From Monosporascus cannonballus (taxonomy: Eukaryota; Ascomycota; Sordariomycetes; Xylariales), in the NCBI GenBank assembly GCA_004154925.1, contig QJNS01000702.1, forward strand, positions 1-64,000: a DNA stretch of 64,000 nt. Reading direction: 5' to 3'. The stretch's first letter is position 1; each line of letters begins with the position of its first letter. A model generated the notes under the pieces. The model was not told where the DNA came from, searched no databases, and saw only the letters and a list, made by a program, of their open reading frames with translations. Made by a program: the position numbers and the translations under genes. Positions 48,997-61,376 of the stretch are shown piece by piece.

Positions 48997-51040
48997 TCGA
49001 TACAAAATACAAAAAATACAAAACTTGGGCCGGAAAACGTTAAGACAAATAATATTACGTTTTGAAATAATCTTTTAAAATATTAAAAATAGATGAAGAA
49101 TATATATTTCGGAATCTTGAATTACTATAACACAATATACACCGTAAATTATAAATGACAACAATATGTAATATACAACGTATAAAAAATTGTATATTAA
49201 CGAATGATATTAATATAGGAGAAAAATTTTATTTCTCTTAATTAAACCGAAAGCAATATAACGAATAAATGATAATATCGATATTTTTAAATTATTACTC
49301 TAGAAAATAAAATTGTTACCTTACAGAATATAATTAAGAAACGAATAACATTATGGGATTAGTTAAAATTAACTATATTTTTTAAAAATGTATTTTTATA
49401 ATTAATATAATTATTAACAAGTAAAAAGGTTATTTCAAATCGTTATTTTCAATAAATATTTATTATATATTCTAAAGCAAAAGACGCTTTCAAAACAAAT
49501 TGGATACTTTATTTAATAACTCTTTTTAAAAAACGACGAATTAAGAAAAGCTAATAAAAACCGTATATTAAACAGATAACTAATTTCGTAAATAATTTAA
49601 AATTTATATATTCGTTAAAATATGAATATAATTTGAAAAATAAATACGTTGATAATAAGAATAAGTAAAATAATTTAAAGTATTATACATAAAAATATAA
49701 ATACAATTTAATATTTCGAAATCTGTTTTCAAAACATAATTATTTATCAGAAACTCTTTATAATAACGAAATTGAAATAAATTAGAAACAATTGCTAAAA
49801 GGGGTTTTAAACGTAATAGTAAAAATTGTTAATAATTTCATTACTATAAATATACGAATCGGAAGGTATTAATATCGCGTAAAACTAATATTATAAAATC
49901 CTAAACTGTATATAAATTGTACTAAATGTTATTAATAAATTTAAATTATTATCAAAATATAGGTTGAATCCTTATATAATAACAAATACCGAAAGTTAGA
50001 ATTTTACGTATATTAACGAAACGACTTTATGTAAAATTAATCATTTCTAAATTTCTTTTTGAAATAATAATAAATAATTTATTTCGATATTATTTTTTGG
50101 GAATTATGTTATAATTCGAGGATTATTATAAATATATTAAAACGGAATATTTATTCATAAAAACATTACTTAGTAACATTTGTTTTATATCTTATTAATA
50201 AATAAATTTAAAAAAATCCTAATACTTCACCAAAGATTATAATAAGTATAAATAACAAATATAATAAATATCTTATTATTTGAAAGGGTAAAACATAAAA
50301 AATGGGAATTAAAAAATACGACGTATCGTTATTATTATTAAAGTAAAATTTAAATATTTAAATAACGATTTAAAATAATTACTTGATTATTTAAACACTT
50401 TAATTAATATATTATTATAATAATAATAATATAAATTATTTTCAGGGCACAACTTAATACGAAATAATTGTAATAGAAAATGTGTTTACGATATTTTACC
50501 TTATTTACAACTTTAACCAAAACGAATTAGGCACTTTTAAAAAATACTTGGAAAATCTGATATAAAAAGGATCAATTCGATTTTAGAAATTATGCGTAAA
50601 ATACTTTATATTTTTCGTATTTTAAAAAGTAGCAAATTACGACTTATAATTAATTAGAGATATTTAAACGATATTATAATTGAATATCCATTATTTTTAC
50701 TTTTAATTATTAAATTCACAACCCGATTTAACAAAATGAAATCATTAATAATTTTCGATTTTGAAAATCAATATAACTTTATTAAAATTTTAGAAAAATA
50801 AAAGCTTAATATTTAAAAAGATAAGAATTATTTAAATATTTAACCACCGTAATAAAGATTACGAACGTGTTAATAAATTTTTACTAGATAATAAATTTTA
50901 TATTACGAAAACACTGGAATGTTTTTATTATATATAAATTTAAAAATGATATTTTTTCTTTGAAAATGAAGCAAATATATATATAATATATTTATAAAGA
51001 CTGTTAAGTTTTATAAAACGTTCAATTGTTAATCAGTACG
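48997..51040 (+). mobile_element. Element D, internal part 2 (gag to reverse transcriptase)
   Basis: Resumes D after B (right target copy tcgat). It runs through gag-pol to just before the reverse transcriptase box region (50880-50960 corresponds to 54450-54530 of C). It ends in gtacg, the left target copy of element C. No frame survives. Confidence 0.75.
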
Positions 51041-51426
51041 TGTTACGACCTGACAAGCCACGGCCTCTAGGAATGATCGCAACGGAGAAGGCCAAGAAAA
51101 CCATGTGGATCAGGTTACGTAACGGATTACCAACTTACTGGTGGTAAGCCAGTGAGCCGGATTACCAACTTACTAGTAGTAAGCCAGTAAGCCGGATTAT
51201 TAACTTATTGATGGTAATTTAGCTAAAGGAAAAGGATATATACGTATATTAATTCCATAATTTAGATAACTTTAATTTATAATAATATTTCGTTATTTAA
51301 GGCATTTTTAGTATTACGAAACGTAATATGTTATTATATCCATTATTTAGATTTTCACGATATTTCTGTTAATATAAATCCGTTAACTTAAAGTTTAATA
51401 ATTAATTAAACCGTTTAGCCGTTATA
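51041..51426 (+). repeat. 5' LTR of element C
   Basis: 386 bp; begins TGTTACGACC, ends GCCGTTATA (from GCCGTCACA). Contains a 35-bp tandem unit at 51124-51158 and 51159-51193, plus a partial third to 51220. Confidence 0.95.
51124..51220 (+). repeat. LTR tandem repeat, 35-bp unit, 2.8 copies
   Basis: The unit starts ggattaccaacttactgg and ends ccagtgagcc, and is itself partly palindromic. Equivalent arrays are at 57364-57460, in E (about 58345-58440, reversed) and in D (about 35037-35105). Confidence 0.85.
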
Positions 51427-52284
51427 CGTTATAAGTTTTTATTTAATAATATCGTTAAACTTTGAATAATATTTAATATTATCAAAATGTCGACCAGCAT
51501 TTAGGAAACCTTTATTTAATAATTTTAAATTCGAATTCGGGAATTGAAAAAAGAAATTCGACAATTTAAGGTTACGTTACTTGCTTAACCTTTTTTCGCT
51601 TACATAAATCCTAAAAAGCCAGAACCTTATAATAAAAAAAATAACCTTTATATTTTCCTAATTTAGGTACGAATTTATTTTTATTTCTTAAATTTTAGTA
51701 ACCTAACGGATATAATCTTAGTAATAAAAGTATATTTAATAAGAAATACGGTTAATTAATTTAAGCCTACATCTAAGAAATTTCCTAAAAGTAAAAAAAG
51801 CAAATTAAAAGAACTTTATTAACGAAATCTTTTTAACTTATATCGATTTCGAAAACAAATGCGTAATAATTTCGGCAATCCGGATAAAAAACGATTCACG
51901 GCTTAACAACTTTTATAATTCCGACAAAAAAATTTGCGTTCAAATACGCCGTAACTTTTAAAAACCTTATAACTAAGGCCAAATAAGAAAACGATAAAAC
52001 CGATACCCTAATTAATATATTTTACAAAGGGCTAAAAAATAATGTGAAAAATAAAATTATTCGCATTAAGCGATTAATTGCCTTAGACCAGTATATAATA
52101 AAAGCAATTAAAATTAATAATCGACAGTTTAAAAAACGACAGAAGAAAAAGGGATAATATGTTTTATGTTGGGGATATAACAAATTTAACCAGGAAAAAA
52201 AACGTATCCTTTACTTTTTACGGAATAACGCCAGGACTTATGGAATTCGGCGTTACCCATAAATAGGATTAGAACCAGATTAAA

Positions 52285-52338
52285 TGCTTTAATTACGGAA
52301 AAATAAGATATAAGGCTTACAAATATAAGAAACCTAAG
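52285..52338 (+). pseudogene. Gag zinc knuckle of element C
   Basis: + frame CFNYGKIRYKAYKYKKPK fits C-x2-C-x4-H-x4-C with Tyr at the second Cys, the His and the last Cys, all RIP-type changes. Marks nucleocapsid. Confidence 0.75.
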
Positions 52339-54449
52339 AAATTACGATAAAATAATTAAAGCCTTATATCGGAGAGATAATCTAGGAATAATTAAAAAAA
52401 CTACAGTAAAGCTATTAATATAATCCAAGCCAAATATATATTAGGCTTATAATAAAAAGTCTAATTGGGATTATTACGACAAAAGATTCGACGAAAACAG
52501 CGAAAAACTAAAAAACTAGCTTGATAAATATTACGAATATAATAAGAGACGTTATAAGGATAATTATACGAATACCGGGATTGAACAAAAAAACTTTATC
52601 CCGGAATATTTGATCGATATAGTAAAATATATGCCATATATTGTCGACGACGAGAATATCCTGATTATGAAAAATAAAAATAACATATTTACATACGAAT
52701 TATCCGAATACATTATAAGGGATTTAACTTTTTAAAGCGTATTAGGCATAATAAAAATAATAAGTAATAATATCGACAATTTCGAACCATAACCCCAGGA
52801 AATATCCAGCAATTGGCCGAAATAAGAAGCTAACCTAAAGAAAAGTAATGCCCGTAAGAAAACCCCTTTTGTAATTATAAATAATATAATTATTAAACGG
52901 AAAAGGAGTTAATTTAACGTACGGTAAAAAAACCATTATTAGAAATTTATTACGGATTTCTATTTTCAGTTAATATTTATTATAAATCCTTACGAAAAAA
53001 AAGCCATCAAAAAAAGTATGATAATTTATAAAAACATTTCTAAAATAATAGTTAAAATAATACATAATAGGATATAATCGCAAATATAAAAAAGTAATTT
53101 ATTTAATAAGAAAAGAAATTGCAGCAAAACTAGAAATAATTGATACGGCTTAAAGGAATAATGCGCCGATAACAATAACAAATATAGCAACTTAACGCGT
53201 TAAACGAAAAAATATGAACAAAATTTAACAAATTCGAATAGGAATTAAAAGAAAAAGGTTACTTATAAAAAAGCCGTAAAATAATGAAACCCAGAAAAAT
53301 TATAAGAAACTTTTAAGAAAGGCTTTAAACGTAACGATAAAAAATATTAACGACCTTATTACCTTGGAAATACGAAGTGGAACGTACTAGTATACCGTAA
53401 TAATAAATTGCGGAGCTTTGGGCGGAAATTATATTATATTAAATGTAATTAATAAGTTTAAATTTCTATGGAGATATAAATTAAAACCTTACATAATAAT
53501 AAATGCCGAAGGTTAGGAATTCGTTTATAATAACGGAAAAATTATATGCGAAATTAATTATCTCGAGATTTTTATTTAAGCATAATACCAGACGGTTAAT
53601 TTTGATATTATTTTATTCGGGAATTACGATATAATTTTAAGATTACCATAAATACGTTAGTACGGAATTTTAATTAATAATAAAATTAGTTAAATAAGGT
53701 TCGCTTTATACCTTATTAATAAATAAAAAAAAAAGTTAAGATTTTAATATTCGATCGATAACAACGACGAATATAGGCATAAAAATACGACAAATATTTT
53801 ACTATCTAAAGGAACAAAATATAAGAAAAAAAACAAGTATTAAAAAAATATAACGTATTATTACTATTATCAAAGCAAAATTAAAGTAATTAAATAACGA
53901 TTTAAAGTAACAAGAATAATAGCCCAAAAAATTAGAAAATTTAATTAATATATTATTATAATATTATAAATACGAATAGCGTTTTAAGAAAAAGTTCGAT
54001 ACGAAATTACTACAATATAATGAATAAAATTATGAAATAATTTTTAAAAAAGGAATTTCGATAAGCTTTTACTTTTTTTATAACCTTAGGAAAAACGAAT
54101 TACGTATTTTTAAAAAATACCTAGGAAATCGGTTATAAAAAATAAATTCGATTTTCGAAATTACCAGCATAATATTTAATATTTTTTATACCGAAAAAAA
54201 CGGAAAACTATAACTTTTAATTAATTATCGATAATTAAACGACGTTATTGTTAAAAATTAAATATTATTATCCCTAATTACAAAAATAAGAAGCCGATTT
54301 TATAAAATCAAATAATTTATAATATTGTATCTTAAAAATAAATATAACTTTATTAGGATTAAGAAAAAATACGAATAGAAAATAACTTTTAAGACGAAAT
54401 ACGGATTATTTAAATATTTAGTTATATTAATAGGATTTACGAATATATT

Positions 54450-54800
54450 AATAATTTTTCAGCGGATAGTAAATTATATATTACGATAATATTTCGATAT
54501 TTTCGTTATTTATTATTTCGATATTATTTTTATGTTTTTAAAAATAAAAAAAGTATACGTAAAATACGGTTATAAGGTTTTTTAAGCTTTACAGGACGCA
54601 AAGTTACTTATTAACGTAAAAAAAACTATTTCCATACATAGGAAATAAAATATTTAGAATATATTATTATTTTAGAATATATTCGAATAAACACTAAGAA
54701 AGTTGCTATAATTACAAAATGGCAGCCGCCAACGGTAATTAAGAAGGTATAAGTATTCCTTAAATTTGCCAATTATTATAAAAAGTTTATTCGAAACTTT
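54450..54800 (+). pseudogene. Reverse transcriptase of element C (broken)
   Basis: The active-site region reads IFVIYYFDIIFMF at 54502-54540. One codon seems missing, so only one Asp of the DD pair is seen. Further on IRINTKKVAIITKWQPPTVI and FLKFANYYKKFIRNFNK are typical gypsy thumb and linker motifs. Stops interrupt the frame. Confidence 0.82.
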
Positions 54801-56510
54801 AACAAAAGAATTATACCCTTAACGAAATTTATGAAAAAAAAAGTTTAAATAAATGCCAAATATAAAAAAGACATTTCAGGAAATTAACGATGCGATTATT
54901 AACAAATTAATATTAATTATATACGATTTAAACCGCCCTGTTAAATTAAAAACCGATATTTCGAATTACGCGTTAGGTACAGTAATCGAATAACGAAATA
55001 ATTAAAACAAATTATACCTTATTATATTTTTTTCGTATAAATTAAAAAAACTAAGCTTAATTATAATATCTTAAATAAGGAATTTATAGCTATTATTATG
55101 ACATTTTGAAAGTTTAGGCGTTTCTTAAAGGAAAATTTATAAAACGATAATTAAAATACGTAAAAAAATTAGCGAATTTCGATTTCGTTATTATCCATAA
55201 AAAAAAATCAAAAAATAACAAAGTAAATATTTTAAGCAAATAACTAAACTTGAAAGAAAAATTAATTAAAATTAATCATATAATTTTCGATATTATTATA
55301 GAAGAATACTTACACTTACGACAAATTACGACAATTCGGATAATACTTTACGATATATATTAGGAATTTTAATAGCATAACGATAGTTTTTCGGAAAACT
55401 AAAGAATAAATAAGATATAAATTTATAAAAAATATTAAAAAGATTTAGTACGAAAAATATACGAATATTAATTATATGGATATTTAAAAATCCCTAAAAC
55501 CTTAAAAAAACTTTAACGCATATATTCCTTTTTTAAAATTAAATTAATAATATAAAAAATTATATAACAATACGATATTTACGTTAAAACAAAGGTTCGA
55601 TAACATAAGCCATACGGAAAACTATAATTATTATTAATTACAAAACGATTATAACATTTAATTATATTCGATTTTATTATTAAGCTGTTTATATTAAAAA
55701 ATCCAGTTATGGGAATATATTACAATTGCATTTTCGTAATCGTCAATCGATTTACAAAATTCTCTTATTTTTTATTATATTATAAGGATATAAACGCCGA
55801 ATAACTGGAATATATTTTTTTAAACATATTTTTAATATATATAAATTATTAGTAAAAGTTATATTAAATAAAGGATTAATATTTGTATTTAAATTTTAAT
55901 AAGGCTTAATAACATAAATCGGTTTAAATTATAAACGGATAAATAAATAAAACGAATATATTAAATATTAAAAAATTATTCATAATATTATATTAATTAC
56001 AAATAAAATAATTAAGTTAAGAAATTATTAATTGTATAATTAGCTTATAATATTAATTATTACGAAAGTATTAAAATAATATTTATAAACGCAAATTCTG
56101 GTTTTATTCCAAAAATTTATAAAAAAGTATGCGATAAGGGTTTAATTAATATTAAATTAATTTTTACGTTAAAATAAATAAAATAATTATACCAAAAAAT
56201 AAAAATAAAACTGGAATTCGTACGAAATTAGATAAGTAAATATTATAATTAAAAAAGGTTAAAGGGATTAATTTTCGAAAAAAAGGAATTGGTTTTTTTT
56301 GTTTTAAAAAATATTTAAATGAAACGACCCAATAAAAAACTCGATTTTAAGTATATCGCTTTATATAAAATCGCCTAAAAAGTTTTAAAAAATAATTATT
56401 AATTAGATTTCTTATTAAAAATTAAATTTTATTTAATTTTTCACATTTTTTATGTAAGTTTGCAGTAAATATAATTAAAATATATACGATATAAAACGAT
56501 ATGAAAATAA

Positions 56511-56650
56511 TAGACGAATAAATATACGAAATGGAGAAAATCTTCGATATACGAGAACAAAAAGGATTTACCTAGTATTTAATTAATTAGAAAAAATATC
56601 CAAATTCCGAAAATACCTGGAAACCCGCTAAAAATCTTATTGGCGCCTAA
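56511..56650 (+). pseudogene. Chromodomain at the Pol end of element C
   Basis: + frame: YEMEKIFDIREQKGFT, then after stops at former Gln/Trp codons KKYPNSENTWKPAKNLIGA and TAA at 56648-56650. This is the E-x-E-x-I-L-D ... KWKGY-x-x-x-ENTWEP pattern of a chromodomain, placed directly after the integrase tail. Confidence 0.85.
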
Positions 56651-57206
56651 CGCCTATTAAAGAATTTTTATTAATAACGGCGGAACCACCCGAAATAATA
56701 ATATCCCAGTTGACGAGATTTACAAAAAGAAGCCTTTGGTTTACCGTATTCCAATTAATAACGTTTATTTTTTTAAGGTTTAAATCTTAATTACGGATTC
56801 CGATTCTAATTATATAAAGTTATTAAAATCGTTTAAGGATTAAAGGATACGATTAATAAGTTTTGTACTTTAAGATTAATAATGCTAACGTTAATAAGGT
56901 ATACGAAAAAAACGCGTAAAAACTTTGGATTAAGATTTTTCGGCTATTAGTTTTTTTTTTTAATTTTTTCCATTTTGCAGATATGGCGATTAATTATAAA
57001 AATAAGGATTTTTATTCCGTTTTACGAACGACCTTGACGGACATATTTTTTATAACGAAAAACCCTGTTTATTATTTAGTAATTAAATTATTAAACAAAA
57101 TAAAAAAATAAGGTATTATATTAAAACCTTCGAATTTAATTAAATTAGCTAAGGCAAATCGCTATTCGGATTTGCGAAAATGACGTTTGGATATACCGGA
57201 AAACAT
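56637..57206 (-). pseudogene. Antisense accessory ORF of element C, zinc-cluster-like (decayed)
   Basis: Minus strand, start ATG 57204-57206, 75 bp inside the 3' LTR. N-terminus MFSGISKRHFRKSE then RFALANLIKFEGFN matches E (MSPGISKRYSRKSK, RFSLANLIKFESFN) at the protein level. After a T-run one base shorter than in E, the shifted frame has Tyr codons spaced x2, x6, x8, x2, the cluster pattern seen in E and H. The end reads NSLIGVRRQ then TAA (56637-56639), close to NSLIGVKR in B. It overlaps the pol stop by 14 bp, tail to tail. Inactive: frameshift plus several stops. Confidence 0.62.
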
Positions 57207-57280
57207 GTTAAAGGTATTTAAGAAAAAACTTACTAGGAAAAAAAAATCTTAGGGACAAGATTTTAGGAAAAGGGAGATCG

Positions 57281-57665
57281 TATTACGACTTAATAAGTTA
57301 CGGCCTCCAGGAACAGTTATAACGGAAAAGGCCAAGAAAATTATATGGATTAGATTACGTAACGGATTACTAACTTACTGGTAATAAGCCAATAAGCCGG
57401 ATCACTAATTTACTGGTAGTAAGCCAGTAAGCCGGATTACTAACTTACTGATGGTAATCCAGCTAAAGGAAAAGGATATATACGTTTATTAATTCCATAA
57501 TTTAGATAGTTTTAGCTTGTAATAACATTTCGTTACCTAAGGCACCCTTGGTATTACGAGACGTGATACGTTACTGTATCCATTGCTCGGATTTCACGAT
57601 ATTCCTGTTAACATAAACCCGTCGACTTAAGGTTTAATAGTTGGTTAAACCGCTGAGCCGTCACA
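57281..57665 (+). repeat. 3' LTR of element C
   Basis: 385 bp; begins TATTACGACT, ends GCCGTCACA (unaltered end). Tandem array at 57364-57460. Partner of 51041-51426. Confidence 0.95.
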
Positions 57666-58142
57666 GTACGGAAAAAATTACTTTTATAAATATAAAATAA
57701 AACACTTCAAAGATATTAATATTCCGAAATATATTAGAATGAATCCAAAGAAACCGTTACAGTTGTAAAGCAGTAAATATTATCAATAATTAAAGCAGCA
57801 TTAGTATTATTCTCATTTGCTAATTATTATTCAAGATTTATCCGAAATTTAAACAAGATTATTATAATTTTAATTTTTTATCGAAATATTTTAAATAGAG
57901 ATTATAAATAGAAAAACCTTTTAGTAAATTAAAAAGAGTATTATTAATAAATTAATTTTAATTATATACGATTACATTCGATTGTTTCAATAAAAACCCG
58001 ATATTTTAAATTACATAGTAAATATTATTATAAAATAACAAAATAATTAACGTAATTTATATCTTTAAAAAAATCTAAAAGAATTAATACACTTATTTCG
58101 TATTAAATTCAGTTAAATATCGAATATCTTAAAGAATTTATA
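57666..58142 (+). mobile_element. Element D, internal part 3 (reverse transcriptase thumb)
   Basis: Begins with the right target copy gtacg. The + frames read FSFANYYSRFIRNLNK (about 57810-57860), the gypsy reverse transcriptase/RNase H linker, which continues D's pol exactly where C interrupted it. Cut at 58143 by element E; the rest of D lies outside the window. Confidence 0.75.
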
Positions 58143-58538
58143 TGTGACGGCTAGGCGGTTTAACCAACTATTAAACCTTAGTCGTACGGGTTTATGTTAG
58201 CAGGAATATCGTAGGAATCTAAGTAATAAAATAACTTAATTATATTTTTTACTATTAAGATACGGAAACGTATTATAAACGATTAGTATTAATAAATATT
58301 GTAAGTTGAAATTATCTAAACTATGGAATAATGAGCGTATATATTCTTTTGGCTTACTGGCTTATTATTAATAAGTTGGTGATCTGGCTTATTGGCTAAC
58401 TATCAGTAAGCTGGTAATCCGGCTTATTGGTTTACCATTAATAAGTTGGTAATCCGTTACGTAACCTAATCCACATAATATTTTTGGCTTTTTCTATTAT
58501 AACTGTTTCTGGAGGCCGTAATTTGTTAAATCGTAATA
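58143..58538 (-). repeat. 3' LTR of element E
   Basis: 396 bp, starts tgtgacggctaggcgg (unaltered end) and ends aaatcgtaata. It carries the hallmark aaaccttagtcgtacggg and the 35-bp tandem array in reverse (about 58345-58440). Confidence 0.9.
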
Positions 58539-58606
58539 CGATTTCCGTTTTCCTAAAATCTTGCCTTTAAAATTTTTTTTCGTAAATCTTTTCGTATATT
58601 TTTAAT

Positions 58607-59160
58607 ATGTCCCCCGGTATATCTAAGCGTTATTCCCGTAAATCCAAATAACGATTTAGTTTAGCTAATTTAATTAAATTCGAAAGTTTTAATGCGATAC
58701 CTTATTTTTTTTGTTCTGTTCGGCAGCTTAATTATCAAATAATGGACGGGGTTTTTCGTTATAAGGAATTTGTTCGCCGAGGTCGTTGATACGACGGAAC
58801 GGAAATCCTTATTTCCATAATTAATTGGCATATCGCGGAATCGAAAAGGTTAAAAAAAGAAAAGCTAAAGGCCGAAAAATCCTTATCTAAAGCTTTTACG
58901 CGTTTTTTCTGTATATGTTATTAATGTTAATATTATTAATTTTAAGGTATAAAACTTATTAATTATATCCTTTATTTTTTGGATAGTTTTAATAACTTTA
59001 TTTAATTGAAATCAAAATTTATAATCGAAATACAGATTTTAAATAAAATAAACATTATTAATTAAAATGTAATAAATTAAAGATTTTCTTATTTATATGT
59101 TATAAATTAAAATATTATTATTTCGGGTAATTCCGTAATTGCTAATAAAAATTTCTTAAT
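58607..59160 (+). pseudogene. Antisense accessory ORF of element E, zinc-cluster-like (decayed)
   Basis: + strand, antisense to pol, ATG 58607 at 69 bp inside the 3' LTR. The frame stays open for about 100 codons apart from TAA 58649 and TGA 58787, both RIP-type. Residues: MSPGISKRYSRKSK, RFSLANLIKFESFNAIPYFF, then TGT (Cys) at 58712 with Tyr codons at 58703, 58733, 58760 and 58790 and Phe at 58769. These give the spacing x2, x6, x8, x2, x6, which equals the Zn2Cys6 consensus C-x2-C-x6-C-x5-12-C-x2-C-x6-8-C if Tyr stands for former Cys. Next WHIAESKRLKKEKLKAEKSL, a charged helix. The distal half (after about 58920) is too decayed to follow, so the end is approximate. The Phe at position five is not explained by RIP; C and H have Tyr there. 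Confidence 0.6.
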
Positions 59161-61337
59161 AGGTATTAAGCGTTAATAAGATTTTTGTAGGTTCCCAGGT
59201 ATTTTCGAAATTTGGATATTTTTTCTAATTGATTAAGTATTACGTAAATCCGTTTCGTTTTCGTATATCCAAAATTTTCTTTATTTCGTATATTTGTTCG
59301 TTTTTTATTTTTATATTATTTTATGTTATATGTATTTTGATTACATTTTTTATTAATTTGAATAAAAAAACGTAAAAAGTTAAATAGAATTTAACTTTTG
59401 GTGAAAATTTCAATTAATAATTGTTTTTTAAGATTGTTTTGGTTATTTTATATAAACCAATATATTTAAAACTAAGTTTTTTATTAGGTCGTTTGATTTA
59501 AATATTTTTTATAATAAAGAAAACCATTTTTTTTTCGAAAATTAACTTTTTTAACTTTTTTTAATTATAATATTTATTGATTTAATTACGTACGAATTCT
59601 AGTTCTGTTTTTATTTCCTAATATAGCTATTATAATTATTTCACGTAAAAATATTTTAATATTAATTGGACCGTTATTACGTATTTTTTTGTACATTCTT
59701 AAAATAAAACCAAAATTTAGGTTCGTAAGTATTATTTTAATATTTTTGTAATAATTAGTATTATAAATTAATTATATAATTAATAAGCCTTAAATTTAAT
59801 TATTTTATTTGTAATTAATATAATATCGTAAGTAAGTATTTAAAATTTAATTTATCTGTTTTGTTTATTCATTTATTTATCGTATAAATATGTTAAATAA
59901 TTTATGGTTTAAATTGTTCTATGCTATAAAGCCTTATTAAAATTTATTTACGAATATCGATTCTTTACTTGATATAATTTCTAATGGTAATACGTATATG
60001 TTAAAAATATTGTTAAAGAAAATAAATACTAGTTATTTGGCATTTATATTCTTATAATATAATAAAAAATAAAAATATTTCGTAGATCGATTGACGATTG
60101 CGAAAATGCTATTGTAATATATTCCTCTAATTAAAGTTTTCAATATAAGAAATTTAATAATAAAATCGAATATAATTAAATATTAGGGTCGTTTTATAAC
60201 TGGTAATAATTGTAATTTTCCGTATGGTTTATGTCGTCGAGTTTTTGTTTTAGCGTAAATATCGTATTACCATATAATTTTTTATACCGTTAATTTTATT
60301 TTAGGAAAAAAAATATGCGTTAAAATCATTTTAGAATTTTATAGATCTCTACATATTCGTATAATTAATATTTATATATTTCTCGTATTAAATCTTTTTA
60401 ATATTTTTTAAAAACTTATATTTTATTCGTTTTTTGGTTTTTCGAAAAATTATCGTTATATTATTAAATCTTACCCGAATCAGTACAATTTGTTATTGGC
60501 GTAAATATCTTTTTAATATAATATCGAAAATCATATGGTTAATTTTGGCCTATTTCTTTTCAAAGTATAAGCGTTTATTTAATGTATCCGTTCTGTTATT
60601 TTTTAAACCCTTTTTATAAATAAAAACAAAGTTAAAGTTCGCCAATTTTTTTACGTATTAAAGTTGTCGTCCTATAAGTTCTCTAGTTATAATAAATCGG
60701 ATAAAATTTTAATAATCCGTATAAATCTTAACTTGGTATAAGTTCCTTTTTAAGAAATACCTAAATTGTCGAAATGCCATAATAATAGCCATAAATTCTT
60801 TATTTAAAATACCACAATTAAATTCGATTTTTTTTAATTAGTACGAAAACAATATAATAAGGTATAATTTGTCTTAATTATTTTGTTATCCGGTTATTAC
60901 GTCTAATATATAATCCGAAATATCGATTTTTAATTTAACCGAATAGTTTAGATTGTATATAATTAGTATTAGTTCGTTAGTAATTATGTCCTTAATATTT
61001 TAAAATACTTTTTCCGTTTTTAGCGTTTATTTAAATTCTTTTTTTTTCGTAAAATTTGTTAAAGGTATATTTATTCTATTAAATTTGGAATACATTTCCA
61101 ATAATACTTAACGAATTTAAGAAATGCCTATACCTTTTTAATTATCGTTAGCGTTTATTATTTTGTAATTACAGTAATTTTCTTAAGGTTTATTTTAATA
61201 AATCTAAAAGTAATAATATATCCCAGATATTTTATTTATTATATATGGAATTAATTTTTTTATTAATAGGTAACTTTGCGTTTCGTAAAATATAAATAAC
61301 TTTATAAACGTATCTTATATATGTTTTTTTGTTTTTA

Positions 61338-61376
61338 AAAAATAAGAATATCGTTAAGATAGTAAATGACGAAAAT
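61338..61376 (-). pseudogene. Reverse transcriptase catalytic box of element E
   Basis: Minus strand IFVIYYLNDILIF, the YLDD box with the first Asp changed to Asn. It confirms the minus direction of E. Confidence 0.82.

Larger units (their letters stand above)
51041..57665 (+). mobile_element. Element C, complete Ty3/gypsy chromovirus (RIP-degraded)
   Basis: 6625 bp, LTRs of 386 and 385 bp, perfect target duplication gtacg (51036-51040, 57666-57670). In order on +: Gag with a CCHC knuckle (52285-52338), reverse transcriptase (about 54450-54800), integrase C-terminus (about 56340-56440, LDFKYIALYKIA) and chromodomain (to the stop at 56648-56650). Then comes the antisense accessory ORF (56637-57206) and a polypurine tract aggaaaagggaga (57265-57277) directly before the 3' LTR. 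This is the best reference copy for the group. It is inserted in element D. Confidence 0.95.
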
